A DNA stretch of 64,000 bases. It comes from Desmodus rotundus (lineage: Eukaryota; Chordata; Mammalia; Chiroptera; Phyllostomidae). The stretch lies in assembly GCF_022682495.2 (NCBI RefSeq), contig NC_071391.1, forward strand, positions 109,909,195-109,973,194. The letters are read 5' to 3'. The position numbers and the translations under genes are program-made. Of this stretch, positions 48,966 to 61,613 are shown piece by piece; the stretch's first letter is position 1; each line of letters opens with the position of its first letter. The notes under the pieces were generated by a model. The model was not told the DNA's origin and did no database searches. It saw only the letters and a program-made list of their open reading frames with translations.

Positions 48966-51389
48966 CAAGAAAAACTATAAATATGTTAAATTTATGATAA
49001 AAGATTTTTGTTTTGAAATGCACCCTTTGTTATTTATAGCTTTCATGAGTGTGAATACAATTTTAATATGAATTACAAAATATGAGCTGTAGCTCTGCAA
49101 AGATAATTAAAAATGTTTCCATTTGCTTCTATCTAGGTCCTACTGTAACAAGAAGAATCCCACCTGCCTCATTCTCTCCTACTTGAACAGATGGATCATA
49201 AACATATGGGCTCACCCAGGAACATTTAGTCTCATCCCATTACATCTGCTGGCCAAGGGAAAGATACAGAACAGCCACTCTCCCATCCATATACTTATAG
49301 CCATCCAAGAGAATGGTTGTGCAGGCCTTGCTGGCCACCTGGGTTTGTCCTTGGCTTCTTACCAATAATAAAGTAAATTAAAGGAATCGCTGACCATTAG
49401 ATATCATATGTATGCAGACCTTAAGAACTGTATGACTTTAAGAGTAGGTAAATAAAATGTATCCTTAATACATGCAAAATGTGAGGAATTTTTTTCAATT
49501 CTTACTTTGAAAAAATGGTCAAGAAATGGGCCTTTTTCAAAGGGCCACCAATCAACAATATCTTTGATATTGGCACACTCATTTTCATGCGTCTTCTGAA
49601 ATCTACCCTGAGGAACATCATATGCATGTGAAAATATGTATTTTGAAGTATGAGAATGGGAGTTTACCATTTATCATCAAAATTTGTAACCAAAATTAGC
49701 ATTTATGATGGACTGCATAAAGAAACTATAAAATCTGTACACAATGAAAAACTAGGTATACATCAATTATGATGAGTAAAATGGAAGTTATTGAGATGTA
49801 TGCTTTGTCCATGAAAAGGCATATTACATATATTGTATATTATAATACAATTAAGTTTGGATATTTCTACCTTTTCAATTGCAGCTATGTTTAGAATGAT
49901 TGAATGAAACTTTTACATTGCCTAATTTATCCTTTATCTTTCACCCTTCCAACAACCAGTTCACTTATTTTCCCCAAATTGTTCAAGCCCATGAGGAGAA
50001 AATCAGTCAAAATTATTAATAGTTATTTGAAATAGAAATAATAGAAAAATTTGTCAAACTAAAAATTGGTATAGACTTAGCCTTATATTTCTTTCTCTAG
50101 GTTTTCAATAATAGAAAGGGACACAGATATACCTGTTTTTCCCCCATCAACTGAGAGATTTATCATTCTGTTTGTTTTAACACAGCCAAGAAAATATGTA
50201 TTCAAGTCAGGATATATATGAGATCTCATCCTTGGAGAACCCTTCAAAAGAATATTCAAAGAATGTATAGTTTAATCAACTAAAGGGAAGTGAGAGCGTC
50301 TGTGTCAGCTGATCTAGACTTTCACCAGTATGAAGCCAGGAGGAAGGATCAGGTGATGTCTTCAGACAACCATTAGCCCAGGTGTGCAGGAATCAAAGCC
50401 ACGTGTTCCATTTGGCTTACAGTCATCACAGACCCCTGGCCTTTACCTGAAATATCCCTATTTCACCAGAATGCACAATATAAGTTCAAAATTAAAGGTG
50501 AACTAATGTAAGAAAATGGCACCTGAAGGTTTAAATGTGACAACAGATGATGTGGAACTCATTAAGACCTTACTAAAAGAGTACTTTTGCTTGCGATCCC
50601 CAACTTAGCAAAATTCTGTCAGAGGTGTTTTCAATCTGTTTTGGCAGGTATGTGGATAACATTATCAGTTTTCTATTAGCATATGTTTTACTCCTTGGAT
50701 GCTTGTTTATGGAGAAAATTAGTGTAGAAAGCAACCTGCAGTTAGTTTTTATATTGTTAATGACAGGTTTCCATAAAACACCTTGCATTGAAATATGGGG
50801 AGCAAAGGCATTAATAAGGCATACAGATGCGTACACTCAGATCTGAAAAAGGGAGCCAACTCAACTGAGTTTACTGAAAAAAGTTTGAGTCATATGACAG
50901 GATCTCTAGGAATTTTGTAATTGGTAACCTACTTAGTAATTTGAATATTAAGGAATTATTTATGGCCAAAGTCCTGATATAACTTGGTTTTGTTGGGTAA
51001 ATAATGATAAAGATACCATTTTTACTTGTCCATGTGTATATCAAGTTATGATGAGTGCTTCAGGTCATATTCTGTTGAAGAACTTCTCTGGACATGGTTT
51101 GAAAGATAAGCAAGTGAGCAAAGTATGGTCCTTGACCTCCAGGAGACTGGTTACAGGAATGATTCCAATACATCTACCATTGCAACTTAAAGAAACCTGA
51201 AAACATTTTCAGAAGTAGAGATTCCCAGGACCCTCCTATCAGGACTTCTCACATAGGTTGTCATTCATCAGCTGGAGTTCAAGCTAGGCAGCTATATATT
51301 TTTTAAACTTCCCATATCTGAGGTAACAATTCAGCTAACTAAAAACTGAGAGTGTACTTTGAGTATACTGCTATCTCCATCAGAAATGT
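48966..51389. other. Unannotated, largely unique sequence
   Basis: No recognisable transposon or gene over 2.4 kb. Short frames at 49123-49368, 49404-49670 and 50573-50846 show no domain. Some of this may be old repeat too decayed to name. Confidence 0.5.
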
Positions 51390-53345
51390 TTCCCTTTATC
51401 AATTTTCCATAGTATACACAACTTTAAAAAAATTATGTAACATTTCTCCATGAGATTTATTTCCAAATCTTTGACAATGACTATTGTTGGTCATTGTCTA
51501 ACTCTCTGGTGACAAAAAGACAATATACAAGTAATTAGTCCTTTCCATAGATTTCTATATTCTGTGCACTTCATAAAATTGGAACTGTATAAAACGTGGA
51601 CCTTTATCTGGCTTCTTTTACTGTGCATAATTTTTTAAAGGATCATCCATGTTATAGTATGAGTCAGTATTTTATTCTCCTTTGTAGCCAAATAATATTT
51701 TGTATAGCTGAGCAATAACTCTATCACACTGATATACCACATTTGTTTAACCTTTGAGCAGTTGATGAATATTTGTGTTGTTTCCACCTTTTGGCTATTA
51801 AGGGTAATGCTCCTATGCACATTCAGGTACAAGATCTTTGTATGGGTATATATTTTCAAATCTTAGGTATGTACCTAAGAATAATATTTCTGGGTCATAT
51901 AGTAACTCTATTTAATCTTTTGAGTAATTATCAGACTGTTTTCCAAAATGGATGCATCATTTTACATTTCCTCCAGCAGTGTATGAGGTTCCAATTTTCC
52001 CCCAAGACCTGTTATTGTTTATCTTTTGATAATAGCCATCCTAGTGCTTGTGAAGAATTCTAGCATTGTGGTTTTAATTTATATTTTCTTAATGACTAAT
52101 GGCATTAATCATCATTTTATGTGTTCATTTGTCATTTGTATATTTTCTGTGAAGAAATTGCTATTCAAATCCATTATAATGGATCACTTGTCCTTTTATT
52201 ATTGAGTTGAGAAAATTTTTTACATATTACCAATGCCAGTTCCAAATCTGATATATGACTTGCAAATATCTCTTCAATTTTTAAAGTTGTCTCTTTACTT
52301 TCTGACAGTGTCTTTTGGAAAACAAAATATTTTTATTTTGATTAAGTCTAATTCCTAGATTTTTTTGGTTGCTTGTGTTTTTCATGTCATATTTAAGAAA
52401 CAGTTGTATAATACAAATTTATTAAGTTATATATCTATGTATTCTGAGAGTTTAACTCTGTATATAACTTGTTGAACCCTTTTTATTTCATTTTAGTGTG
52501 TGTTGTGTGGAAGGGGTCCAGTTTCATTCTTTTACATGTAGATATCCAGTTGTCCCAGCACTATCGTTAAAAAAACTATTTTTTTCTCATTTAATTGTGT
52601 CTTAGTTTGTGTTGTTGTAACAGAGTACCATGGACTCAATGGCTTATAAACAACAGAGATTTATTAGTCACAGTGCTGGAGGCTGGGATAGTCAAATTAA
52701 GGTGCCAACAGATTCAGTGTCAGCTGATGGTCAGCTTCCTGTAACCTGATATGGTGGAAGAGGCAAAGGAATTCTCTGGAGACTCTTTTTAAGGGCATTA
52801 ATTCCATTCATGGGGTCTTTGCCCTCAAGATCTAATCACCTTACAAAGGACACCGCTTCCAAAGTGGTTCACATTGGGGATTAGGTTGCAACATACAAAT
52901 TTGGCGGTGGGGGGACACAAACATTCAATCAATAGTAAATTGTCTTGACCTGGTCAGAAACAGATTAAACATAAATATAAGGGTCTATTTCTGGACTTTC
53001 AATTCTATTTCATTGGCTGTATGTCTGTCCCCATTCCAGTATCACGCTGTTTTGATTACTGTAGCTTTTTATTTAAGTGTTGGAATTGGGAAGTGTGGGT
53101 TCTCTAAATTTGTTCTTTTCAAGATTGCTTTTGTTCTTCTAGGTCCCTTACACATGCATATTAATTTTAAGATGAGTTTATAAATTTTTGCAAAAAGCAG
53201 CTGGGATTTTGATAGAATTGCACTGAATATGTAAATCAATTCAGGAAATAGATCATCCTAAAAATTAAGGCCCTCAATCTATGATTGCAGGATGTTTTTC
53301 CATTTATTTAGGTCTTCAAATTCTTTTAATAATGTTTATTTTTTC
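51390..53345 (-). mobile_element. Old L1 antisense copy, interrupted by a MaLR LTR
   Basis: Reverse complement of the L1 ORF2 end: 'tgttgtttccaccttttggctatt', 'ttctgggtcatatagtaac', 'cagactgttttccaaaatgg', 'catttcctccagcagtgta', 'gatatccagttgtcccagc', and, after the LTR, 'tatttcattggctgtatgtc', 'ttttgattactgtagctttt', 'aaaaagcagctgggattttgatag'. Degenerate throughout. A MaLR LTR occupies 52598-52937. Confidence 0.8.
52598..52937 (-). mobile_element. MaLR-type LTR with 5-bp target-site duplication
   Basis: 'tgtcttagtttgtgttgttg', 'agtaccatggactcaatgg', 'aacaacagagatttatt', 'acagtgctggaggctggga', 'ccttacaaaggac' and a G-rich block give the antisense order of a MaLR LTR. AATTG lies on both sides (52593-52597 and 52938-52942), the size expected for MaLR. 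The L1 reads on across it. Confidence 0.75.
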
Positions 53346-53959
53346 AGTGTTCAAGTTTTGCACTTTTATTGTTAAAGATATACATAAATATTTTCTTTAT
53401 TCATAAATCTTAAGGTGGTAGATTACTTGTTTAAAAGCTTTGTCGCCAAATATAATTGCAGTAAAAGGTGCTGAGGGTTTAGACTTTAGCATGTGAATTT
53501 CAAGGTCACATGACAGCCAAACACTACCATTAGGTACCCCTTGCTGACTCACGACCGAAATGTATTGTGAACAAAATGTGGATACATTTTTGTGCATATA
53601 GAGCGACTAAAATTAAGTGTTTTAGTTGTTACAGCATAATCTAGGGAATTCTGAATGCCATATTTCACTGAACAATAAGATTTCATACATCAGTCTACAC
53701 AAAATAATAAAAACAGTGAGCCAAAACCGCAATGTCCCTGCTCTAATGGATTAAATGCTAAACCAAAAAAGAACTCATGCTATTGGATGATATGTCAAAT
53801 GATTTTGTGAACTAATCTGGGATCGTAAATTTTGGAAATTCATGAATCCATGAAATTTAATAATGTATGTAATTATAGTAAAGCAATCCATATAAAGGTC
53901 ACTGAAGGCTAACTGTAAACCACTTTAAAGATGTATTTACATTGTTCCCTTTTGTTATA
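53346..53959. other. Unannotated AT-rich sequence
   Basis: No gene or recognisable repeat is visible. Confidence 0.5.
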
Positions 53960-54115
53960 CTAAAAATCTATTTTATACATTCAGAGTTTTATCCATGGTG
54001 AAGCTGAGGGGCAGATAGCCCAGTTAAATTGTCTAAGGTCACACAACTAATTAGGGGGGAAATTTAGGCCCCTGCAAGGACTTTGTTCCTAGACCTTGCA
54101 TAGTTTTTTCTACTT
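53960..54115 (-). repeat. MIR SINE, antisense
   Basis: 'tccatggtgaagctgaggggcag', 'ttgtctaaggtcacacaact', then 'gcaaggactttgttcctagacc' follows the MIR reverse complement. Confidence 0.65.
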
Positions 54116-54318
54116 CATCATTATGTTTTTGCTCGATTGTCTCAAATTTTAATTTTAAAATGTTAGGATGTCTTTGATTCATGCCTTAAAATCCTAGAGG
54201 GTAGATAAACTATTTTGTTGATGGGGAACAGCCTTTCCCTCATTCCTTGTCTGATGAAGCATGTAACTGATTCTTTTATTTCTTATCCCTTAAATATTTA
54301 TGTTTGATGCAAGATGAA

Positions 54319-54440
54319 GAACCTAATGCATTATATATAAAATGTGTGTGTATGTACATATATACACACACAGAACCTAATGTATCATATATATATATGT
54401 GTGTGTGTATATGTACATATATGTGTATATATATTATCTA
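54319..54440. repeat. 54-bp tandem duplication with TA/TG microsatellite
   Basis: 'gaacctaatg' followed by a (TA)n, a (TG)n and 'tatgtacatata' starts at 54319 and again at 54373, giving a period of about 54 bases. The second unit ends in extra (TA)n to 54434. Microsatellite expansion plus a local duplication explains it. Confidence 0.75.
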
Positions 54441-55194
54441 ATTGATGTATACTAACTCTTTAAAGATTATTCAGAAAGACCTCAGTTTTTGAGGAGAATT
54501 CACTTTTCTAAATTCTGAAAAGTTAAGCCATTGATAGAATTCATTGAACTTGATTTCTTTGAAAATATGCAAATTGAAGGAAACATTGGCCTTTTTCAGT
54601 TTTCATCTGGAATTGACTTTTTTGTTCGTTGCTTCTACCAAAAGATATAATTATGGGATTACTTATAATCCTATTAATATCTTTGGATACTTTTTAAGAG
54701 ATTAGTAGGTTCCCTCTCTACTCAGTATTCAATTACTAATTTTCCAAAGATTTTGTGCTTACCTATGACATCTTGTACATGATAAATACCAGCTGGTAAG
54801 AGAGAGAGAAAATAGCTTGGTAGAATATTGATTCAAAGATCAGTACAGTACAAAGAGTAAATTGTTAATAGTATTCCGTGAAAGAGATAAAATAGTAAAC
54901 GAAAAGGCAAGTTTTATGGATATTTTCCCATGCATTAGAAATTCTATGTAGAATATGATAGTATTACTATAGAGTTCAGGAAAGAAAAATCATAGTAGAT
55001 TAATACAGAAATTCCAAATTGCTAGCCTTGAGATGGTCCCCCTAGCCCACAGGAGAATAAGCCCATTCTTATTGCCAGAGACAGGGAATTTAGGGCCAAG
55101 AAACCTGTACGAACAAACCTTGTTGCATGCTTATCTCTCAGTTTATGTTCACATTGTGTACTACCCCTAGCCGAAGGCCGTTTGTCTTGTCATT
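54441..55194. other. Unannotated sequence
   Basis: No gene or recognisable repeat is visible. Confidence 0.5.
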
Positions 55195-55405
55195 TCTCTT
55201 TTATTTATCTATTTATTTTTAGAGAAAGGGGAAGGGAGGGAGAAATAAGTTATTTCTCTCTAACTTATTGGTGTTAGAGAGAAATATCGATCAGTTGCCT
55301 CCCGGGGACCGAACCCACAACCCAGGTACATGCCTTGACTGGGAATCAACTGGCAAACTTTCGCTTTGCAGAACAATGCTCAGCCAATCTGGGCCACACC
55401 AGTCT
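55195..55405 (-). mobile_element. VES-type SINE, antisense
   Basis: Starts in (TTTA)n DNA with 'tttttagagaaaggggaaggg', then 'cgatcagttgcctcccggg', 'gaccgaacccacaaccc', 'catgccttgactgggaatc', 'gctcagccaatctgggccac'. A local inverted duplication at 55243-55290 ('ctctctaacttatt' and 'ggtgttagagag') is extra to the family. I see no clear flanking duplication. Confidence 0.75.
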
Positions 55406-55563
55406 GGGTTAAAGTCTTTACAAATTTATTCTCTCTTTTCCTAAAAGGTATAACAGCTTTCTGATCTGGTCACTTCTTCGAGTCTTCATTCTCTTGTGAA
55501 GGATACTATTACTTGTAAAAATTCAACATAATTTGCATGCTTTTATCCTGTTAATTTATCCTA

Positions 55564-57477
55564 TTTTTTAGTTTTTTTAAATATATTTTTTGATTATACT
55601 ATTACAGTTATCCATTTCCCCCTTTTATTTCCCTCTGCTTTGCACCTCCCTTCCCACTGGCATTCTCTCCGCCTTAGTTCATGTCCATGGGTTGTACACA
55701 TAAGTTCTTTGTCTTCTACATTTCCTGTACTATTCTTAACCCCCTCATCTATTTTGTACCTACTATTTATGCTTCTTATTCCCTTTATCTTTTCCCCTAT
55801 TCTCTCCCCTCTCCCTCCCCACTGATAACCCTCCATGTGATCTCCATTTCTGTGATTCTATTCTGTTCTAGTAGTTTGCTTAGTTTGTTTTTGTTTTCTT
55901 AGGTTCAATTGTTGATAGTTTTGAGTTTGTTGTCATTTTAGTGTTCATAGTTTTTGATCTTCTTCTTTTCCTTAGATAAGTCTCTTTAACATTTCATATA
56001 ATAAGGACTTGGTGATGATGAATTACTTTAGCTTGACCTTATCTGGGAAGCACTTTAACTACTCTTCCCTTCTAAATGAAAGCCTTGCTAGATAGAGTAC
56101 TCTTGGATGTAGGTCCTTGCCTTGCATGAGTTAAAACACTTCTTCCAGCCCCTTCTTGCCTTCAAGGTCTCTTTTGAGAAATCAGCAGATAATCTTATGG
56201 GAACTCCTTTGTAGGTAACAGTCTCTTTTTATCTTGCTGCTTTTAAGATTCTCTCCTTCTCTTTAATCTTGGGTAATGGAATTATGAAGTGCCTTGGTGT
56301 GTTCTTCCTTGGGTCCAACTTATTTGGGACTCTCTGAGCTTCCTGGACGTCCTGGAAGTCTATTTCCTTTGCCAGATTGTGGAAGTTCTCCTTCATTATT
56401 TGTTCAAATAAGTTTTCACTTTCTTGCTCTTCCTCTTCTCCTTCTGGCACTCCTATGATTCAGATGTAGGAACATTTAAAGTTGTCCCGGAGTTTCCTAA
56501 GTCTCTCCTCATATTTTTGAATTCTTGTATCTTCATTCTGTTCTGGTTGAATGTTTATTTCTTCCTTCTGGTCCAAACTGTTGATTTGAATCCCAGTTTC
56601 CTTCCCTTTACTGTTGGTTCCTTGTGCATTTTCCTTTAATTTGCTTTTCATAGCCTTCACTCTTTTTTCTATTTTGTGACCATACTCAACATTTCTGTGA
56701 ACATCCTGATTACCAGTGTTTTGAACTCTGCATGTGATAGGTTGGCTATCTCTTCATCACTTAGTTGTATTTTTCCTGGAGCTTTGATTTGTTCTTTCCT
56801 TTGGGCCTTTTTTTTTTTTTTTTTTTTGTCTCACACACCATTATGTAGTAATTGGTGGAGCCTCAGGTATTTGCCAGGGCAGGGCAACCCACATGGCTGC
56901 TGCGTTGTGGCTCTGTATAGGGGAGAGGGGCTCAAAAGGGAACACTGAAGCTTGCTGGGCTCTGGGCCAGCTTGCAGTCACTTCCTCTGCTACCCACAAT
57001 TAAAGTGTGTCCTTCTGGTGCTGATTACCAGGTGGGTGGTTTTTTGTATGTTTCAGGACCCTGTGGTCTCCTCAACAAACTCTTCTGTGAGGCTGGGAGT
57101 TTCTCCCACTGCAGGAAACCACACAGGCTTTTTCAGACAGAGGATTTGAAGCTCTATTTCCTGGAACCCTGGGTTGTGTGATGTTTTGCTCCCCAGTTGT
57201 TTCCCCCAGTTTATCTGCACATGAATGTGGGACCCCCCTCTCCAACAGCTGCTGCCTTGACAAAAGTCCTCTCCGCCCAGCAGCCCGTCTCCACCCCTCC
57301 CACCAGTTTAGATGAATGTTTCTTCTTTTAACTCCTTGGTTGTCGGACTTCCATACAGTTTGATTTTTCTGTCAGTTCTGGTTGTTTTTTTGTTTTTAAA
57401 TTTGTTGTTCTTTTGGCTGTGCGAGGAGGTATAGTGTATCTACCTACTCCTTGATCTTGGCCAGGAGTTTGTATATC
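55564..57477 (-). mobile_element. Half-LINE: L1 5' UTR and ORF1 with 3' UTR, no ORF2
   Basis: On the minus strand it opens with an L1-type 5' leader near 57465 ('ggccaagatcaaggag'). A GC-rich leader runs to about 56830, then an A run of 18 (56811-56828). Next comes ORF1: LSDEEIANLSHAEFKTLV near 56740, a coiled-coil-like QINSLDQKEEIN / EERLRKLRDNFK part (56460-56660), then the RRM/C-terminal part GVPEGEEEEQES, ENLFEQIMKENF, EAQRVPNKLDPR, RHFIIPLPKIKEKERILKAAR (56229-56450), and degraded sequence to about 55970. A G-rich 3' UTR follows directly (55970-55566), ending in A-rich DNA. ORF1 has frameshifts and stops. ORF2 is absent. The 12-base near-repeats 'taatttatccta' (55552-55563) and 'taacttatctta' (57478-57489) may be a duplication. 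Confidence 0.75.
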
Positions 57478-59344
57478 TAACTTATCTTATATATGTTTAA
57501 TTCTTAGGAATACCCAGATACCCAAACAAAGTTGAGGAGAACTTTTGCTCTGCTATACCACAGACATCCTGGCCTCTGGGACCAGGATATGGGGAGCTTC
57601 ATGTACGGAAGTAACTAATGCAAGCAGGACGCCTGGGGCCCAGCACCCCACAGGCAGGTGAGGAACAGCTAGAAACAAGGTGTCAGACTCTTTTGTTCAG
57701 ATACATCACATCCAGGGCATTGTGCCATTGCCCTTTATCTCCTTAGAAGTGATCACTTGCAGGACGTTGCTTATTACTCTGGTGCTTTGGTCTGCAATGG
57801 TCTCAGACTTCCCACAGCCATCTGAATCTTTCTTTCCCCTTTTCTACCATGCCAGGGGAAAAGGGGGACATGCCCATTGATTTGTGTTAGGCTCTCTCAT
57901 TATTCTTTCCTCAAGTCTCTGACCTACAAAGGGTATACTCTCCATATACTCCAAGTCCTCTCCTGGGTTTTATCTTTTCTTTTTACGTATGGCTGAGTTT
58001 CAGTGGTGTCAGGGAGATTTCAAATTCAGTATTCCTTCTCTTATTGAGACATGCTGGCATTAAACAAAGAAACAAACTATTATCTCCCTAAAAGCAGTCA
58101 ACTAAGTCAAATAAATAGTAACATATTTTTGAGGAACTTTTCATCTCCTTCCTGGGGAGATATCTCAACCTCGGAGTATTAAGGTTCTGAGAGAACTTGA
58201 TTCAATTGTAACATGAAGAAAAAGATCAATATTTAGAGTCACAGTGTTATTTTTAAGATGCTAGATGACTTTGGACATATAAAAATGATTTTGAATAATT
58301 TGCTTATTTAGATTTTGTACATATAACTCAACAGAGAAGAAATAATGTTTGAAATTGTTTCTATAAAGATATACATGTATTAGGTGTGTATGATCTGATG
58401 CCAGCAGATTTTAATGGAAAAAGTACAGAATAGGAGGTATGAGACCTGCTTTCTGGGTTTGTTTCTGCTTTGCAATTCTTTTAGAGCCTAATCTCTGCTA
58501 ACTGTAATAGTTGATGATTCCTTAAAATACTTTTTAAAATGTTTTAATATGAACTTATGTGAATAAAGTTGTTTTTCTTTCATTTACCAAAATGCCTTTC
58601 CTCCCTAGTTTCAGTCTTGCATCAGGGATGTTGCATGTAGCACATTGACTACATGTGGCAGCAAATCAGCAGCTTTATCTGATTACATGCACTTCGTGTT
58701 TTATGATAAGGCTGTGAATATGCAGAAACATGTCACTCTGTTTCCAAAAATCAAGCTAAAATGGGTGTCTGTCAGCAGAAGTCTTGAAAAATCATGTTGA
58801 AAAGGAACTGAATAGTGAATTCTGGATAACGGTGATGCAGGGAGCAGAATAATGCACACAATTTGTATGGTGTGTGGTCAGCATTTCTGTTGGTCTCCAC
58901 TCATCTTCCATTAACTTTTTTCATAAAATGATTGAAACAAAGGAATATATCCTTAACCAGTATGAAGGGCGATGGTTAAAAAAGCAAGACAATATGCTGC
59001 CTGACAGTGATCATTAGCTAGAAAGACAGCACAATATCCTAGCACATCGACTTAAGTGACTGAGTCATATCTTCATCGATCAGCACGCCGTATTTCTGGA
59101 ATAGATTCAATTGTACTGGTATATAGAAAGTAAGCAGGGCAAACATTTCTTTGACCTCTGAAACTGCAGGGCTCGGTTGCCTAATATCAGCAGCACCATT
59201 TCATTATGGAAAAGCATTATGATGGTTGTATGTAACATAATATATCTCTACAACTTTCATCTTGAGCAAAGTCAGAACTTGAGCAAATCACTTGATCCTG
59301 AGCTTCAGTTTCTTGTTCAAAACTCCTTCCCCTGAGTTCTTATC
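57478..59344. other. Unannotated, largely unique sequence
   Basis: No gene is recognisable. 57530-57960 is more GC-rich and could be a decayed LTR. 58590-59110 is high-complexity, with no recognisable repeat and a TGACTGAGTCA-like AP-1 palindrome at about 59059-59069. Confidence 0.45.
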
Positions 59345-59530
59345 TGTTCTAGTTATTGTCATGTTTCACATGGATTATTTTCATTAGAGCCTTAAAATAC
59401 AGGTATATGGTATTTCCCCACTTTGTGGGAAGGTAATCAGGTTAGGGAAAGTATAACTACTGGCCAAGGATGTATAGTAAATAGAAAATCTGGGTATAAA
59501 GTCTGGATTTCAACTTCATGTGTTTAACAT
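59345..59530 (-). repeat. MIR SINE, antisense
   Basis: 'gagccttaaaatacaggtata', 'ttccccactttgtgggaagg', 'atgtatagtaaatagaaaatctggg' and 'gtctggatttcaact' are in MIR antisense order. Confidence 0.5.
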
Positions 59531-59694
59531 CATAATCAATACATTAGCCTCAAAGATTTGTGCTTGTTTCAATATTCAATTGGACCATGGATATCAATAT
59601 TTTGACAAAATAATCTATATCTTGCTGTAATATAAGACCTGCTCAGGTTAATAAGCAAGACAGACTTTGTTTATGCCAGGAGGCAGGCAAAATA

Positions 59695-59875
59695 CAGTTC
59701 TGGGGCCAAATGTGCCCCAGCATCTATTATTTTAAATACAATTCTATTGGGACACAGCCATGCTTATTTGTTTATGTCTTATCTGTGGCTTTGTGCTATA
59801 ATTTAGAATGAAGTGGTTGCAACAGAAATCTGTGGGCTGAAAATATTTACTCTATGGCCCTTTGGAGAAATGCGA
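59695..59875 (+). mobile_element. hAT-type nonautonomous DNA transposon relic
   Basis: 'ttctattgggacacagccatgc', 'tatttgtttatgtcttatctgtggc', 'gtgctataatttagaatgaag', 'ggttgcaacagaaatc', 'aaaatatttactctatggccc': the same family as 13441-13630, in sense orientation. Confidence 0.65.
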
Positions 59876-61400
59876 TAACCTTTGGTATCAATACACTTTA
59901 TTGCTCTCTCTTGAATCACTTGAAGATAGCGAAACAGATAGCTAAACACCTATACTTTAGACTGAACAACCTATCTCATTCTAGCTTTCAAAGGTAGTGG
60001 AAATGTTTCCAGATCCAAATGAGATAGTGCGTCATCAGAGAAATATCCGGCAGTTGATATACACATCACATGGATGTGTGTATTTGGTAGAATGCCCAGG
60101 CTAAAGGGAAATGGAACTGGTACTCTGTGAAGGTGGATTCATTCATACATTGCAACAAATCATTAAGGAATGCCTATTTTGTGAAGAGGTTCACTGTGGG
60201 CATTTAGGGTGGAGTGGTGAAGGAGTTAAAAAAAAATGTCTCTTGCTTTCTTGGCTTAAGAGAGATCCCTGAAAACAAGCTGCAAACAAGAAACTGCGGT
60301 TTCATTATCATGCCTAGTGCTGACCATATAAAAATACTTCCACCTTTGGTATTGACCTGATGGAAGCAGTACTGAGTCCTTTCCTTCCTTCTCTACTCAG
60401 AATACTGCTTCATTAGGATTATTTCTCTTTATAGCTCCCCTGGGTTCCCCTGTGTCCCCCAGTTGCTCACCAAAATCACTGACCCTGATCCTCCTGCCTA
60501 CTTCCCAACCTACTGCTCCACTATGTCTGAGCCCAGGATTTCACAGGGAATTTAAGGGGAGCTGGAGGAGGGAACACACCATGCCAAACTCAGTGAGGTG
60601 AAATTATAAGGGTAGTGGCTGAGAGCATCCAATGGATGCTATATATTGGAGCTAAAGTGAAAAAAATAATAATAATAAAATAAACAAAGTATCTCATATA
60701 GTTTTATATATAAAATTAGTTCAAACTGCTTGGAAAACAAAACAAAACACTGTCAAACACAGAATTGGCAAGGGCCTAAGAGGCAAAAACAAAGAGCTTA
60801 AGTCTGAAATCACAAATACCTGGACTTGTGTAAATTGGTGGAAGATGGAATACAGATTTCTTTTTAGCAGTGATGTAGGGAAGACCATGAAAATATACTT
60901 ATTGCCTACCAAGATTTCAAGGACTATAATATATCTTCACAACTTTCAAGCTCTGGCCCTTCCCTATGTAAAAACCTGCTCATTATTTCCTTGTAGACTC
61001 ATACAAAAGCTACTGAAGCTCATGAGGAATGCAGGTGGAATTAGAGTAAACCCAGCTGTAAATAAAGCTGTTTTATTTTTTCGTTCCACTCCATCATGTT
61101 AGCTAATTCCTCTGCCAGATGTTCAAGGCTGTGGTATTTCACTACTGCAGGTCTCTAAAATGCCTTTGCCACCCAATCACCCCACAGCATGACTCTGCAT
61201 CCCTAGCTACTTTTGTTGGCCGTAGAGACTTGATTGCCCCACCAAATGTACTCCCAGAATCTCCATCTAACCAGCTGCCCACACCCGGTCACTCATTCTG
61301 GCCTACTCTAATCTCACATTTATTTCCCAAGCTTTGTCTTCACTGTCTTTGCTGGTAGGAAAGAGCACATAACTTTACTTGGACAAAGGCAACAAATTTG
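59876..61400. other. Unannotated sequence
   Basis: No gene is recognisable. There is a short (AAT)n run at about 60666-60681. Frames at 60845-61102 and 61119-61358 have no domain. Confidence 0.5.
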
Positions 61401-61408
61401 TCTAGATC

Positions 61409-61571
61409 TCCACTTCTCAAACGCTAATGAATGTCTGAATTATCTGGGAATCTTGTTCAAACACTCGGGATCCACCCCAGAGTTTGTGATTCAGGATTTC
61501 TGGGGTGGAGACTAAAAATCTGCATTTTTACCAGGACCTGTGATCTGGAAACACATTTGGAGATAGGCTGC
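61409..61571 (+). mobile_element. MER5A-like hAT element
   Basis: 'ccacttctcaaacgc', 'ctgggaatcttgttcaaac', 'gatccaccccagagtttgtgattcagg', 'tctggggtggagac', 'aaatctgcattttt': the MER5A order. TCTAGATC (61401-61408) and TCTAGAAC (61572-61579) are probable 8-base duplications with one mismatch. Confidence 0.7.
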
Positions 61572-61613
61572 TCTAGAACTCCAGGCTCTGTTTTCCTCCT
61601 TCTACTTTGCTGT

